NCBI GenBank assembly: GCA_020026335.1
Contig: JAHHQO010000003.1
Location: forward strand, 124,001-188,000
Reading direction: 5' to 3'
Length of the DNA: 64,000 nucleotides
From: Alistipes sp.
Lineage (GTDB): Bacteria; Bacteroidota; Bacteroidia; Bacteroidales; Rikenellaceae
In this document: positions 8,133 through 15,869 of the stretch, one piece after another
Layout: every line of letters begins with the position of its first letter
How positions within the stretch are numbered: the first letter of the stretch is position 1
Made by a program: the position numbers and the translations under genes
The notes under the pieces: generated by a model
What the model saw: only the letters and a program-made list of their open reading frames with translations
Told to the model about the DNA's origin: nothing
The model's database searches: none

Positions 8133-9509
8133 ATGAACTACGACATCATTGTAATCGGCAGCGGCCCCGGAGGATATGTGGCCGCCATACGTGCCGCACA
8201 GCTGGGCCGCAAGGTGGCACTCGTGGAGCGTGCCGAAGCCGGAGGTGTGTGTCTGAACTGGGGTTGTATCCCCACCAAGGCACTCCTTCGCAGTGCACAT
8301 GTCTACACCCACTGCCTGTCGGCTGCCGAATACGGTATAGAACTTTCGGGCGAGGTGCGACCCTCGTTGGAGAAGATTGTCGAGCGTTCGCGTGCCGTGG
8401 CGGAGACCATGTCGCGTGGTGTGCAGTTCCTCCTCAAGAAGAACAATATCGACCTCTTGCAGGGCTTCGGCCGTCTGACGGCTCCCCACAAGGTCGATGT
8501 CGACGGGGTGGAGTATGAGGCCGAACACATCATTCTGGCTACGGGTGCTCGTCCGCGCGAGATGCCCTTCATGCCCATCGACGGTGAGAAGATTCTCTCC
8601 TCGAAGCAGGCGCTCGTGCTCAAGGAGCTGCCCGAGTCGATGATTGTCGTGGGTTCGGGTGCCATAGGTGCCGAATTTGCGTGGTTCTATGCCGCTCTGG
8701 GGGTCAAGGTCACCATCGTGGAGTACCTGCCTCACCTGTTGCCCCTCGAGGACGAGGAGGTGTCGAAGACCATGGAGCGTGCCTTCCGCAAACTGCGCTG
8801 CACGGTGCTCTGTTCGACTTCGGTCAAGAGCGTCAATGTCAATGGCGAGGGGCTTTGCGAAGTAGTCGTGGAGAACAAGAAGGGCGAATCGACCCTCACG
8901 GCGGAGAAAGTGCTGTCGGCGGTGGGTATCGTCCCCAACATCGAGGGCATCGGCCTTGAGGAGTTGGGTGTGGCTGTCGAGCGCGGCAGGGTAGTGGTCG
9001 ATGACTTCTACCGCACCAATGTCGAGGGCGTGTATGCCATCGGTGACATCATCGCCACACCGGCACTGGCTCATGTGGCATCGGCGGAGGCGGTTTGCTG
9101 CGTGGAGAACATCTGCGGACTAAACCCCTCGAAGGTCAATTACGACATCATTCCCTCGTGTGTCTTCACCACGCCCGAGGTGGCATCTGTCGGCATGACC
9201 GAGGAGCAGGCCAAGGCGCGCGGTGTGGAATATACCGTCGGACGCTTCCCCTTCACGGCATCGGGCAAGGCTACGGCTGCCGGTGAGCGTGACGGCTTTG
9301 TGAAGGTGCTCTTCGATAAGGAACACCGTCTTATTGGCGCGCACATGATAGGTGCGAGCGTCACGGAGATGCTCGCCGAGCCGACTTTGGCAATGCAGCT
9401 GGGGGCTACGGCAGAATCCATTGCCCACACCATTCACTCTCACCCCACCATGGCGGAGGGCGTGATGGAGGCAACGGAAGCCGCTCTGGGGCACGCCATT
9501 CATCTGTAA
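8133..9509 (+). CDS. lpdA: Dihydrolipoyl dehydrogenase
   Basis: 458 residues, FAD-dependent E3 enzyme that reoxidises dihydrolipoamide with NAD+. The N-terminal FAD-binding motif GSGPGGYVAA, the redox-active disulfide C40-LNWG-C45, a second Rossmann motif GSGAIGAEFA and the C-terminal dimer-interface HSHPTMAEG with the catalytic His-Glu pair are all present. No E1/E2 or glycine-cleavage genes are adjacent, so which complex it serves cannot be told here. A strong terminator follows. Confidence 0.95.
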   Translation: MNYDIIVIGSGPGGYVAAIRAAQLGRKVALVERAEAGGVCLNWGCIPTKALLRSAHVYTHCLSAAEYGIELSGEVRPSLEKIVERSRAVAETMSRGVQFLLKKNNIDLLQGFGRLTAPHKVDVDGVEYEAEHIILATGARPREMPFMPIDGEKILSSKQALVLKELPESMIVVGSGAIGAEFAWFYAALGVKVTIVEYLPHLLPLEDEEVSKTMERAFRKLRCTVLCSTSVKSVNVNGEGLCEVVVENKKGESTLTAEKVLSAVGIVPNIEGIGLEELGVAVERGRVVVDDFYRTNVEGVYAIGDIIATPALAHVASAEAVCCVENICGLNPSKVNYDIIPSCVFTTPEVASVGMTEEQAKARGVEYTVGRFPFTASGKATAAGERDGFVKVLFDKEHRLIGAHMIGASVTEMLAEPTLAMQLGATAESIAHTIHSHPTMAEGVMEATEAALGHAIHL

Positions 9510-9534
9510 GTAAAAATAGTATTTCCGATAAACG

Positions 9535-9578
9535 AAGCGGAAGAGGGTTTTTCAAAAGACCTTCTTCCGCTTTTTTTT
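9535..9578 (+). terminator. Terminator of lpdA
   Basis: AAGCGGAAGAGGG / CCTTCTTCCGC hairpin followed by eight T. Confidence 0.85.
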
Positions 9579-9597
9579 GCGCGCATTGCTCCGCTCC

Positions 9598-9629
9598 GAT
9601 ACACTGCAAATCCAATTTGATACACTGCA
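9598..9629. repeat. Two direct copies of GATACACTGCA
   Basis: The 11-mer occurs at 9598-9608 and 9619-9629, exactly 21 bp apart start to start, between two convergent terminators. Function unknown. Confidence 0.5.
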
Positions 9630-9671
9630 TATTCGCGCACCGCTCCGCACACCCCCTCCCTCTATATTGCG

Positions 9672-9706
9672 CAAAAAAAGAGAGGAAAACCGAAGTTCTC
9701 CTCTCT
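9672..9706 (-). terminator. Terminator of OB-jelly-roll lipoprotein gene
   Basis: Minus-strand stem AGAGAGGA / TCCTCTCT around GAACTTCGGTTT, followed by seven T. Confidence 0.75.
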
Positions 9707-9757
9707 CGTCGTGTCGGACTTTTCCGTCCGATGTTGTGTATTTGTCCGTGCGGCGGA

Positions 9758-11593
9758 CTACAATTCTTCGATGGTCACAGCCATGGTGTTGAGCAGCTTC
9801 TTGCCCTCCTTGGAGGTGTTCATACCCAAAGCATAGCCGGTCACGCGAATCTTCTTGTCGGTGTAGTTGGCAATACCGAGGCTCTTCGAGGGGAAGAGAA
9901 TCGTACCGATGATGTCGGTGCCGTCCACTGCCACATCGTTGTGCCACTGGTAGATTTCGTCCTGGAACGAAGTCATCAGACCCTCATACTGAATGTACTT
10001 GATGGTGGGGTTCTGTGCGTACTCCTCCATCTTCTTGCCATCGAGTACTTCGGGCTGGGGCTGGGTGTAGGTGCCCTCCTTCTCGAGAGTGATGATGCTG
10101 GTCTCGCCAAACTGCTTCATGTCTGCATATACGGTGGTCACACCCTCCACGGTTACGAACGAACCGACCTTCTGACCGTGCTTCTTCTTGAAGGTGAGAA
10201 TGATGCCGGTGTCGTCCTTCACGAGGAAACCCTTGTCGTGAGTGCCGATAATCTGACCCTTAATCTTGTAGATGTTGTCCACGGGAGCTGCGAGTACCTC
10301 TGCGATGGTCGAGGTCTTGACGACCTCCTGTGCGCCGAACTCTGCGAGCTGTCCGCCCTCACCCTCGGTCAGCAACACGTCGTCCAAACGATTGACGCTG
10401 CTCATCTTGGCCTCGAACTTGATGCAGAGGTTCTTCACGCCTGCGGGAATCGAGAAGTTGAGGGTGGCAACTCTCCACTGACCTTTGCCGTCCTCCTTGT
10501 CGAAGTCATACTTCAGACTCTGCGACCAGGTCTTGCCGTCCTGCGATACGCGAACCACGAAGTCCGACTTCAGGAACTCGTTCGAAGCACCCTGTGCGTA
10601 ACGCTGTGCACCGAAGGTGAGCTTCAGATTCTGGGTGTTCACTGCGATGTTCTCAATCGAGAAGTAGTTGGGGGCTGTCGAGAAGAAGATGTTGTTCATA
10701 CCCGAACCATCGTAGTACGACAACTCACCGTTAGACGACTGGTTGGTGCGTGCCGAGATGTTGTGCGACTGGTAGGTCACCTGGTCTGCACCCGAACCCT
10801 TGTGGTTTACCCAACCGTCGAAATCCTCCAGCCAGGGCCACTCCTTGCGGTTGCCGTGCTGGTAGTCCTGTGTGGCAGGACTCTTGTCGAAGTTGCTGAA
10901 ATAGATGGCGTTGGCGGGAACCTCCTCCTCGTGTACGCCGAGGTCGTTCACCTCTACGGGCAACACATAGATGAAGCTCTTGAACGAACCGTAGAGCCAA
11001 CCTGTCAGCTCCACATCGTGCATGTTGTACTTGTTCTTGAACTCATCACCCATGTAGTCGATGCTGACCAGAAAGTTGGTGCCGTCAATTTGCATGTTGA
11101 GGTACTGACCTGCGACCATGATGGTACCGCGGAAGCTTGCGTACTTGTATTCGGGAGCTTTGGCGTAGGCTGCCAAATCGGCACCCTCCATGACGGTGGG
11201 AGCGGGGACTGCGACCTTGTCGGTACCGGTCTTGGTGACGATAGTACCCTTACCGAACTGCAAAAGATTGTTGTAGACGGTGGTCTCACCCGACAGAGTG
11301 ACAACATCACCGGCTACCGAGGTGTGCGCTTCACCCAGGAAAACATAAATCCGAGCGTCGCCTTCCTGTGCGATGAAGCCTTGCTCGTTGGTAGCCACTA
11401 CGGTGACACCTTCTACCTCATGTTGTCCGGGTTCTTCTTTGAGAATGTCGGCCAAGGTAACCTTGTTGGGGTCAGGGTTACTGCCGTTTCCGCCATTGCC
11501 TCCGTCGATGGGGTCATCGGAACATGACGTTGCGCCGAAAGCAAAGAACATTGTCGCTACAACGAGGAGCGACTGGAATAAGATTTTTTTCAT
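9758..11593 (-). CDS. Modular surface lipoprotein with duplicated OB-like domains
   Basis: 611 residues from ATG 11593. The signal peptide ends in a lipobox (FGATSCSDD). A Gly/Asn/Pro linker follows. Residues about 35-205 and 415-611 are two related domains, each with an 'A(D/E)(I/V)L...V.G.(V/I)...NEQGF(I/L).(Q/K)(E/D)' start and a 'V..(S/V).(T/V)(V/T)(T/E)G.TTVY...QFG' core, followed by '(G/D)...AAYA(K/Q).P..KY'. They resemble the OB-fold DUF5689/DUF6359-type domains of Bacteroidales lipoproteins. Between them (about 220-400) is a beta-sandwich resembling choice-of-anchor/jelly-roll domains ('IYFSNFDKS', 'DDVLLTEG'). No catalytic motif is visible; a surface binding role is inference. Monocistronic. 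Confidence 0.7.
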   Translation of the reverse strand: MKKILFQSLLVVATMFFAFGATSCSDDPIDGGNGGNGSNPDPNKVTLADILKEEPGQHEVEGVTVVATNEQGFIAQEGDARIYVFLGEAHTSVAGDVVTLSGETTVYNNLLQFGKGTIVTKTGTDKVAVPAPTVMEGADLAAYAKAPEYKYASFRGTIMVAGQYLNMQIDGTNFLVSIDYMGDEFKNKYNMHDVELTGWLYGSFKSFIYVLPVEVNDLGVHEEEVPANAIYFSNFDKSPATQDYQHGNRKEWPWLEDFDGWVNHKGSGADQVTYQSHNISARTNQSSNGELSYYDGSGMNNIFFSTAPNYFSIENIAVNTQNLKLTFGAQRYAQGASNEFLKSDFVVRVSQDGKTWSQSLKYDFDKEDGKGQWRVATLNFSIPAGVKNLCIKFEAKMSSVNRLDDVLLTEGEGGQLAEFGAQEVVKTSTIAEVLAAPVDNIYKIKGQIIGTHDKGFLVKDDTGIILTFKKKHGQKVGSFVTVEGVTTVYADMKQFGETSIITLEKEGTYTQPQPEVLDGKKMEEYAQNPTIKYIQYEGLMTSFQDEIYQWHNDVAVDGTDIIGTILFPSKSLGIANYTDKKIRVTGYALGMNTSKEGKKLLNTMAVTIEEL

Positions 11594-11681
11594 TGTTTTA
11601 TAAAGTTGTGATAGTGAGTGCTTTTTGTGCAGGTTACACATTGTCGGTTAGTAGTGGTGGGCAAACCCATTTTTCACGATG

Positions 11682-11689
11682 CAAATATA
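11682..11689 (-). promoter_or_regulatory. -7 box of lipoprotein promoter
   Basis: TATATTTG on the minus strand, about 90 bp before ATG 11593; the -33 box is poor. Confidence 0.5.
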
Positions 11690-11860
11690 CTTATTTTCCG
11701 GTATGCTGTTCCAGAATGTTAATAATTTTAATAAATATGTAATAAACGCCTCCTCAAGGGGTTGTAGCGGCGATTCCGACATGCGAAGCAGGAATGAAAG
11801 AGGAGAAATTTTGGTGGTAAAACGGGGTGTGGAGGACATAATTTTCTGATATATAGACAC

Positions 11861-11895
11861 AAAAAAGCCGACACCCTGAGATGTCGGCTTTTTTG
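11861..11895 (-). terminator. Terminator of OmpA-family gene
   Basis: AAAAAAGCCGACA / TGTCGGCTTTTTT perfect stem with a 7-8 nt loop; the T tract reads on both strands. Confidence 0.85.
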
Positions 11896-11913
11896 TTGTA
11901 TGTGGGGATAACC

Positions 11914-13110
11914 TTACTCGATGGTTACTGCACGGTTGGCAGCGGGGTAAGGATTGATATCCATGGTGTCGCCCACGCCTTTGTAAGTCATGCGGTCAGC
12001 ATCGATACCCTCCTTGACGAGGTAGTCGTAAACGACCTTTGCACGCTTCTCGGCGATGCGCTTGTTGAACTCGGGTGTACCGGTCTGCGAGTCGGCGTGA
12101 CCAACGAGAGTGAACTTCTTGTCGGCGGGTGCCTCTTTCATGGCAGCAACGATGAGTTTCAGACGAGTCTGCTCCTTCACCGAGATACGGGTCGAACCAC
12201 AGTAGAACAATACAGACATTGATGCGTTGTTGTTCACCTCTTCCTTCACGATGACGGGCTCGGCAGCCTTTGCAGCGGCAGCCTTTGCGTCAGCCAACTC
12301 CTTGTTGAGTTTCTCGTTCTCGGCCTTTGCGTTGTCCAACTCGGCCTTGCTCTGCTCGGCAGCCTTCTGGTAAGCGGCAATCTCTGCACCTACCGCCGAT
12401 GCTGCGATGGCGCGCTCCCAAGTGCGGTGCTTGAAACGGTAGGTAACACCCAGAGTCGTTGAGAGACCAATGAGGTGACGACCCGACATCTGTGCGGGGC
12501 TGATGTTTGACTTTGCCCACAGACCCTTGAACTCGAGGTTGATATCAAAAGCCTTCGACACGCGGAACTTGTTGAGAAGACCGAATGCCAAAGCGAACTG
12601 CTGGCTGGTGCCATAGTGGTTCTCTTTCTGGCTCTTGTCGGTAAAGTTGGAAGTCATGTAACCACCACCGGCATAAGGAACGGCGTAATAGACGCGGTCA
12701 TCGCGGTAGCCGCCAATCCAGTTCGAGAGGTTAATCATCACGTCGGCATGAGCGAAGAGGTAGGGCCACTTCATCTTGCCGTACTCGGGGTGAAAGTTCG
12801 AGAATTTACCGCCCTGCAACTGGCCACGGAGACCTACAACAGGGTGCAACCACTTCGTGAGCGAGAAATCGCCCTGGAAGCCCAGACGCTTGCCATATTC
12901 ACCCAAATCGGGACCTGTCGAAACGGCAGTACCGATACCAAAACCGGCAGATACCTCCCAGTTCGACCAGAAACTGTTGGTCTGGAAACCTGCGAAGCTG
13001 CCTCGTTTCCCGTTGAGATACTCCTTGTTGTCTTCGGATTTGCTATTTGTTGCCATCGCGGTGGTGGCCGCCAAAGCAGCAAATGTCAGAAGTAAAAATA
13101 ATTTTTTCAA
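11914..13110 (-). CDS. OmpA-family outer membrane protein
   Basis: 398 residues. Signal peptide MKKLFLLLTFAALAATTAMA; residues about 30-225 look like an outer-membrane beta-barrel with alternating aromatic strands. Residues about 230-280 are an Ala/Lys/Glu-rich coiled coil (AELDNAKAENEKLNKELADA). The C-terminal OmpA peptidoglycan-binding domain (about 290-398) has 'LVGHADSQTGTPEFNKRIAEKRA' character and ends in NRAVTIE. The signal peptide is complete only if translation starts at TTG 13110; no in-frame ATG lies between it and the promoter. It probably links the outer membrane to peptidoglycan and may be an abundant porin. Monocistronic. Confidence 0.92.
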   Translation of the reverse strand: MKKLFLLLTFAALAATTAMATNSKSEDNKEYLNGKRGSFAGFQTNSFWSNWEVSAGFGIGTAVSTGPDLGEYGKRLGFQGDFSLTKWLHPVVGLRGQLQGGKFSNFHPEYGKMKWPYLFAHADVMINLSNWIGGYRDDRVYYAVPYAGGGYMTSNFTDKSQKENHYGTSQQFALAFGLLNKFRVSKAFDINLEFKGLWAKSNISPAQMSGRHLIGLSTTLGVTYRFKHRTWERAIAASAVGAEIAAYQKAAEQSKAELDNAKAENEKLNKELADAKAAAAKAAEPVIVKEEVNNNASMSVLFYCGSTRISVKEQTRLKLIVAAMKEAPADKKFTLVGHADSQTGTPEFNKRIAEKRAKVVYDYLVKEGIDADRMTYKGVGDTMDINPYPAANRAVTIE

Positions 13111-13158
13111 TTTCAGATAGTGTGTTTGTATTTATTGTAAATGTCTTTTCCCAGGGTA

Positions 13159-13166
13159 CAAAGGTA
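13159..13166 (-). promoter_or_regulatory. -7 box of OmpA-family promoter
   Basis: TACCTTTG on the minus strand about 50 bp before the TTG start; the -33 region is a T-rich stretch. Confidence 0.55.
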
Positions 13167-13432
13167 CCCATAAAATTTAAAAATGCGAATTTTCTCGGAA
13201 ATATTTAAAATTTTTACTGACAAAATCAATAAATTCCGTTATGAAAAGTCAAATATCGGAGTATGAGCATGGTCCCCGGTCTTCGGGGAACTGTTACTGT
13301 GTGCCATAATCGAGTTGTTTTTGATGGGAATTTGTGATGCAATTCCTGTGCCGTTTTTTGTTGCATGGGGCGATGAAATGACGAACACGCACCTGTCCGA
13401 TGGGGCGCAGGCGCAAATCGTACGCTCCAAAA

Positions 13433-13464
13433 TTTGGTTTTGCCCCTCAAAACCTCTAATTTTA
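13433..13464 (+). promoter_or_regulatory. Promoter of GH20 / sulfatase operon
   Basis: -33 TTTG (13433-13436), 20-bp spacer, -7 TAATTTTA (13457-13464, one mismatch to TAnnTTTG). Confidence 0.5.
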
Positions 13465-13520
13465 CAAGATGAAGTATGCCCGCGAGCAGGCTTTAATCCC
13501 CAAAAAGTTATTTCCTGCTG

Positions 13521-15827
13521 ATGAAGAATATCTTGACCTTGAAGTTGGGCTTCGCTGCCCTGCTCTGTGGAGTGATGGCTTCGTGCTCATCGGTGGCTGT
13601 CGGTGATCTGAATGTCATACCCCAACCCCGTGAGGTGGTGCAACACCTCGAAGAACAACCCTTTGTGCTTACCCCGGCGACCCCCATCGTGTGCGATGCG
13701 GAGAATGAGAAACTCGTGCGCACGGCACATTTCCTCTCGTCCTACATAAAAGAGGTGACGGGTCTCGATTTGCAGGTCACTGCCTACGCCGAGAGTGGGG
13801 CGATTCGTCTGTCGGTGGATTCGACCTTCACCAATAAAGAGGGTTATTGTCTGAGAATCAATGCCGACGGCGTGGAGCTGTGCGGTGGTGGCGAGAGCGG
13901 TGTCTTCTACGGTGTGCAGACCCTTTTCAAGTCGCTGCCCGCGACCATCGGCACCGACCTTCAACCGGCACTCCCTGTCAGTGAGGTGAACGATGCCCCG
14001 CGCTTCGCCTATCGCGGTTTCATGCTCGATGTGTGCCGTCACTTCTTCCCGGTGGACTACATCAAGCAGGTCATCGATATGCTGGCACTCCACAACATCA
14101 ACTACTTCCACTGGCACCTTACCGAGGACCAGGGCTGGCGAATAGAAATCAAGAAATACCCCCGTCTGACGGAGATTGGCTCGGTGCGTCCGTGTTCGAT
14201 GATATCGTGGGCTCCCGAATATGACGATGTCGAGTGTCGCGGATTCTACACCCGTGAGCAGGCGCGCGAGATTGTCGATTACGCTGCCGAGCGATTTATC
14301 ACCGTGATTCCCGAAATCGACCTTCCCGGTCACATGATGGCGGCCTTGGCTTCCTATCCCGAACTGGGCTGTACGGGTGGCCCTTACGAAATCCCCTGTG
14401 GTTGGGGTGTCTTCAAGGAGGTGCTGTGTGGCGGTAACGACCGCGCCCTGCAATTTGCCAAAGATGTGTTGGAGGAGGTGATGGACATCTTCCCCTCGGA
14501 ATATATCCACATCGGCGGTGACGAGTGTCCCAAAGACCGTTGGAAGGAGTGTTCCAAATGTCAGGCGAAGATTCGCCAATTGGGACTGAAGGCCACTCCC
14601 CAGCACAGCCGTGAGGAGCAGTTGCAACGCTACTTCATGTCGGAGGTGGGCAAGACCATCAAGGCACGCGGCCGCAAGATGCTGGGCTGGGACGAGATGC
14701 TGCACGGCGGTCTGGCAGACAACGCCACGGTGGTGGCATGGACGCACCCCGATGCGGTGGTCAAGACGGCACGCCTGCACCACAACTGCATCGTGGCACC
14801 CATTCAGTACTTCTATTTCAGCAATCCCAATTTCAACAAAATCAAGGGACTGAAGAGCCTGCAAAGGGTCTATGACTTCGAACCCGTCTCGGAACAGCTC
14901 ACCGGGGAGGAACGCCCCTATATTATCGGTGCGCAGGGTTGCCTGTGGACGGAGTGGACGGCGGACAGTCTGAAGGTCGAGTGGCAGATACTGCCCCGTA
15001 TGTCGTCGCTGGCGGAGGTGCAGTGGTCCGCACCCGAGCACCGCAATTTCGATGGCTATGTGAAAAGACTGCCCTCACTGCTCAAAATCTACGAGCGCCG
15101 CGGTTACGACTATCGCCGAGACATCTACGATGTGATGATTCTTCCCGAGGCAGATACCACGGAGAGGGTGTTGCGTGTCGCCCTCTCGACTTTCGGTGAT
15201 GCTGATATCCGTTACACGCTCAACGGCACGACACCGAGCATCCGTTCTTCGCGCTATAAAAAGCCCGTGGAGATTGCCGGCAATGCCGAGCTTCGGGCGG
15301 TGGCTATCCGTGACGGTCAGTTGAGCGACATCACTGTCGAACGCTTCACCCGCCATCTGGCCACGATGAAACCCCTCACCCTCACTCACGCGCCCCACAA
15401 ATCCTACCGTGCCCGGCTGAGGCAGACCCTCACAGACGGTTGTTTCGGCTCGACCAACTACCGTGACGGCCGTTGGGTGGGCTGTTGCGGCGAGGATTTG
15501 CAGGCGACCATCGATTTGGACGAAAGCACCCAATTCTCGAAAGTGTGGGTCAATACCCTCATCAATACCAATGACGATATTTTCCCCCTCGCAGGCCTTG
15601 TGGTGGAGATTTCCGATGACGGACAGCATTTCAAGGAGGTGGCACGCAAGTCCCTGCCTGCCCCCACGGCAGTGACCATGGAGGTGCGCCGCGAGGAACT
15701 CTCCTTTGTGGCGGTGAGCAGTCGCTATGTGCGCATCACGGCGGAGGTGATGACCGACCTTCCTGACTTGAAGACCGTCCGACCCGAAAAAGCCTTCGTT
15801 TTTGCCGATGAGATAGGCGTGGAATAA
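13521..15827 (+). CDS. GH20 beta-N-acetylhexosaminidase lipoprotein
   Basis: 768 residues with an N-terminal lipobox (VMASCSS), so probably tethered to the outer membrane. A GH20b-type N-terminal domain (about 30-150) precedes the catalytic TIM barrel, with WHLTEDQGWR and the catalytic pair D334-E335 in HIGGDEC. Downstream are a chitobiase/beta-hexosaminidase C-terminal domain ('YTLNGTTPS', about 550-610) and an F5/8-type discoidin-like module (about 630-768, with 'VWVNTLINTNDDIF'). It removes terminal beta-GlcNAc or beta-GalNAc from glycans. The sulfatase gene follows after 42 bp, suggesting joint action on sulfated host glycans such as mucin or glycosaminoglycans (inference). Confidence 0.93.
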   Translation: MKNILTLKLGFAALLCGVMASCSSVAVGDLNVIPQPREVVQHLEEQPFVLTPATPIVCDAENEKLVRTAHFLSSYIKEVTGLDLQVTAYAESGAIRLSVDSTFTNKEGYCLRINADGVELCGGGESGVFYGVQTLFKSLPATIGTDLQPALPVSEVNDAPRFAYRGFMLDVCRHFFPVDYIKQVIDMLALHNINYFHWHLTEDQGWRIEIKKYPRLTEIGSVRPCSMISWAPEYDDVECRGFYTREQAREIVDYAAERFITVIPEIDLPGHMMAALASYPELGCTGGPYEIPCGWGVFKEVLCGGNDRALQFAKDVLEEVMDIFPSEYIHIGGDECPKDRWKECSKCQAKIRQLGLKATPQHSREEQLQRYFMSEVGKTIKARGRKMLGWDEMLHGGLADNATVVAWTHPDAVVKTARLHHNCIVAPIQYFYFSNPNFNKIKGLKSLQRVYDFEPVSEQLTGEERPYIIGAQGCLWTEWTADSLKVEWQILPRMSSLAEVQWSAPEHRNFDGYVKRLPSLLKIYERRGYDYRRDIYDVMILPEADTTERVLRVALSTFGDADIRYTLNGTTPSIRSSRYKKPVEIAGNAELRAVAIRDGQLSDITVERFTRHLATMKPLTLTHAPHKSYRARLRQTLTDGCFGSTNYRDGRWVGCCGEDLQATIDLDESTQFSKVWVNTLINTNDDIFPLAGLVVEISDDGQHFKEVARKSLPAPTAVTMEVRREELSFVAVSSRYVRITAEVMTDLPDLKTVRPEKAFVFADEIGVE

Positions 15828-15869
15828 TCCCGATATATAATAGGTGTAACCTCTAACGAACCCAATACG

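Larger units (their letters stand above)
11594..11913. other. Intergenic region with a -7 box and the ompA-family terminator
   Basis: Contains the minus-strand -7 box TATATTTG (11682-11689) for the preceding lipoprotein gene and, at the right end, the terminator of the OmpA-family gene. No credible ORF is seen. Confidence 0.6.
13111..13520. other. Divergent intergenic region between OmpA and GH20 genes
   Basis: Contains the two divergent promoters and a small GC hairpin without a T tract (TCCCCGGTCTTCGGGGA, 13273-13289). A short ORF beginning at 13469 overlaps the GH20 start out of frame and begins near the predicted transcription start; it is not considered coding. Confidence 0.5.

Noticed and set aside
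9617..11527. Plus-strand open frame of about 636 codons opposite the lipoprotein gene
   Set aside because: No start signals or motifs; the opposite strand has a lipobox, duplicated domains, promoter and terminator.
13469..13606. Short plus-strand ORF (about 45 codons) overlapping the GH20 start
   Set aside because: It begins at the predicted transcription start, so it would be leaderless, and it runs out of frame through the GH20 signal peptide.
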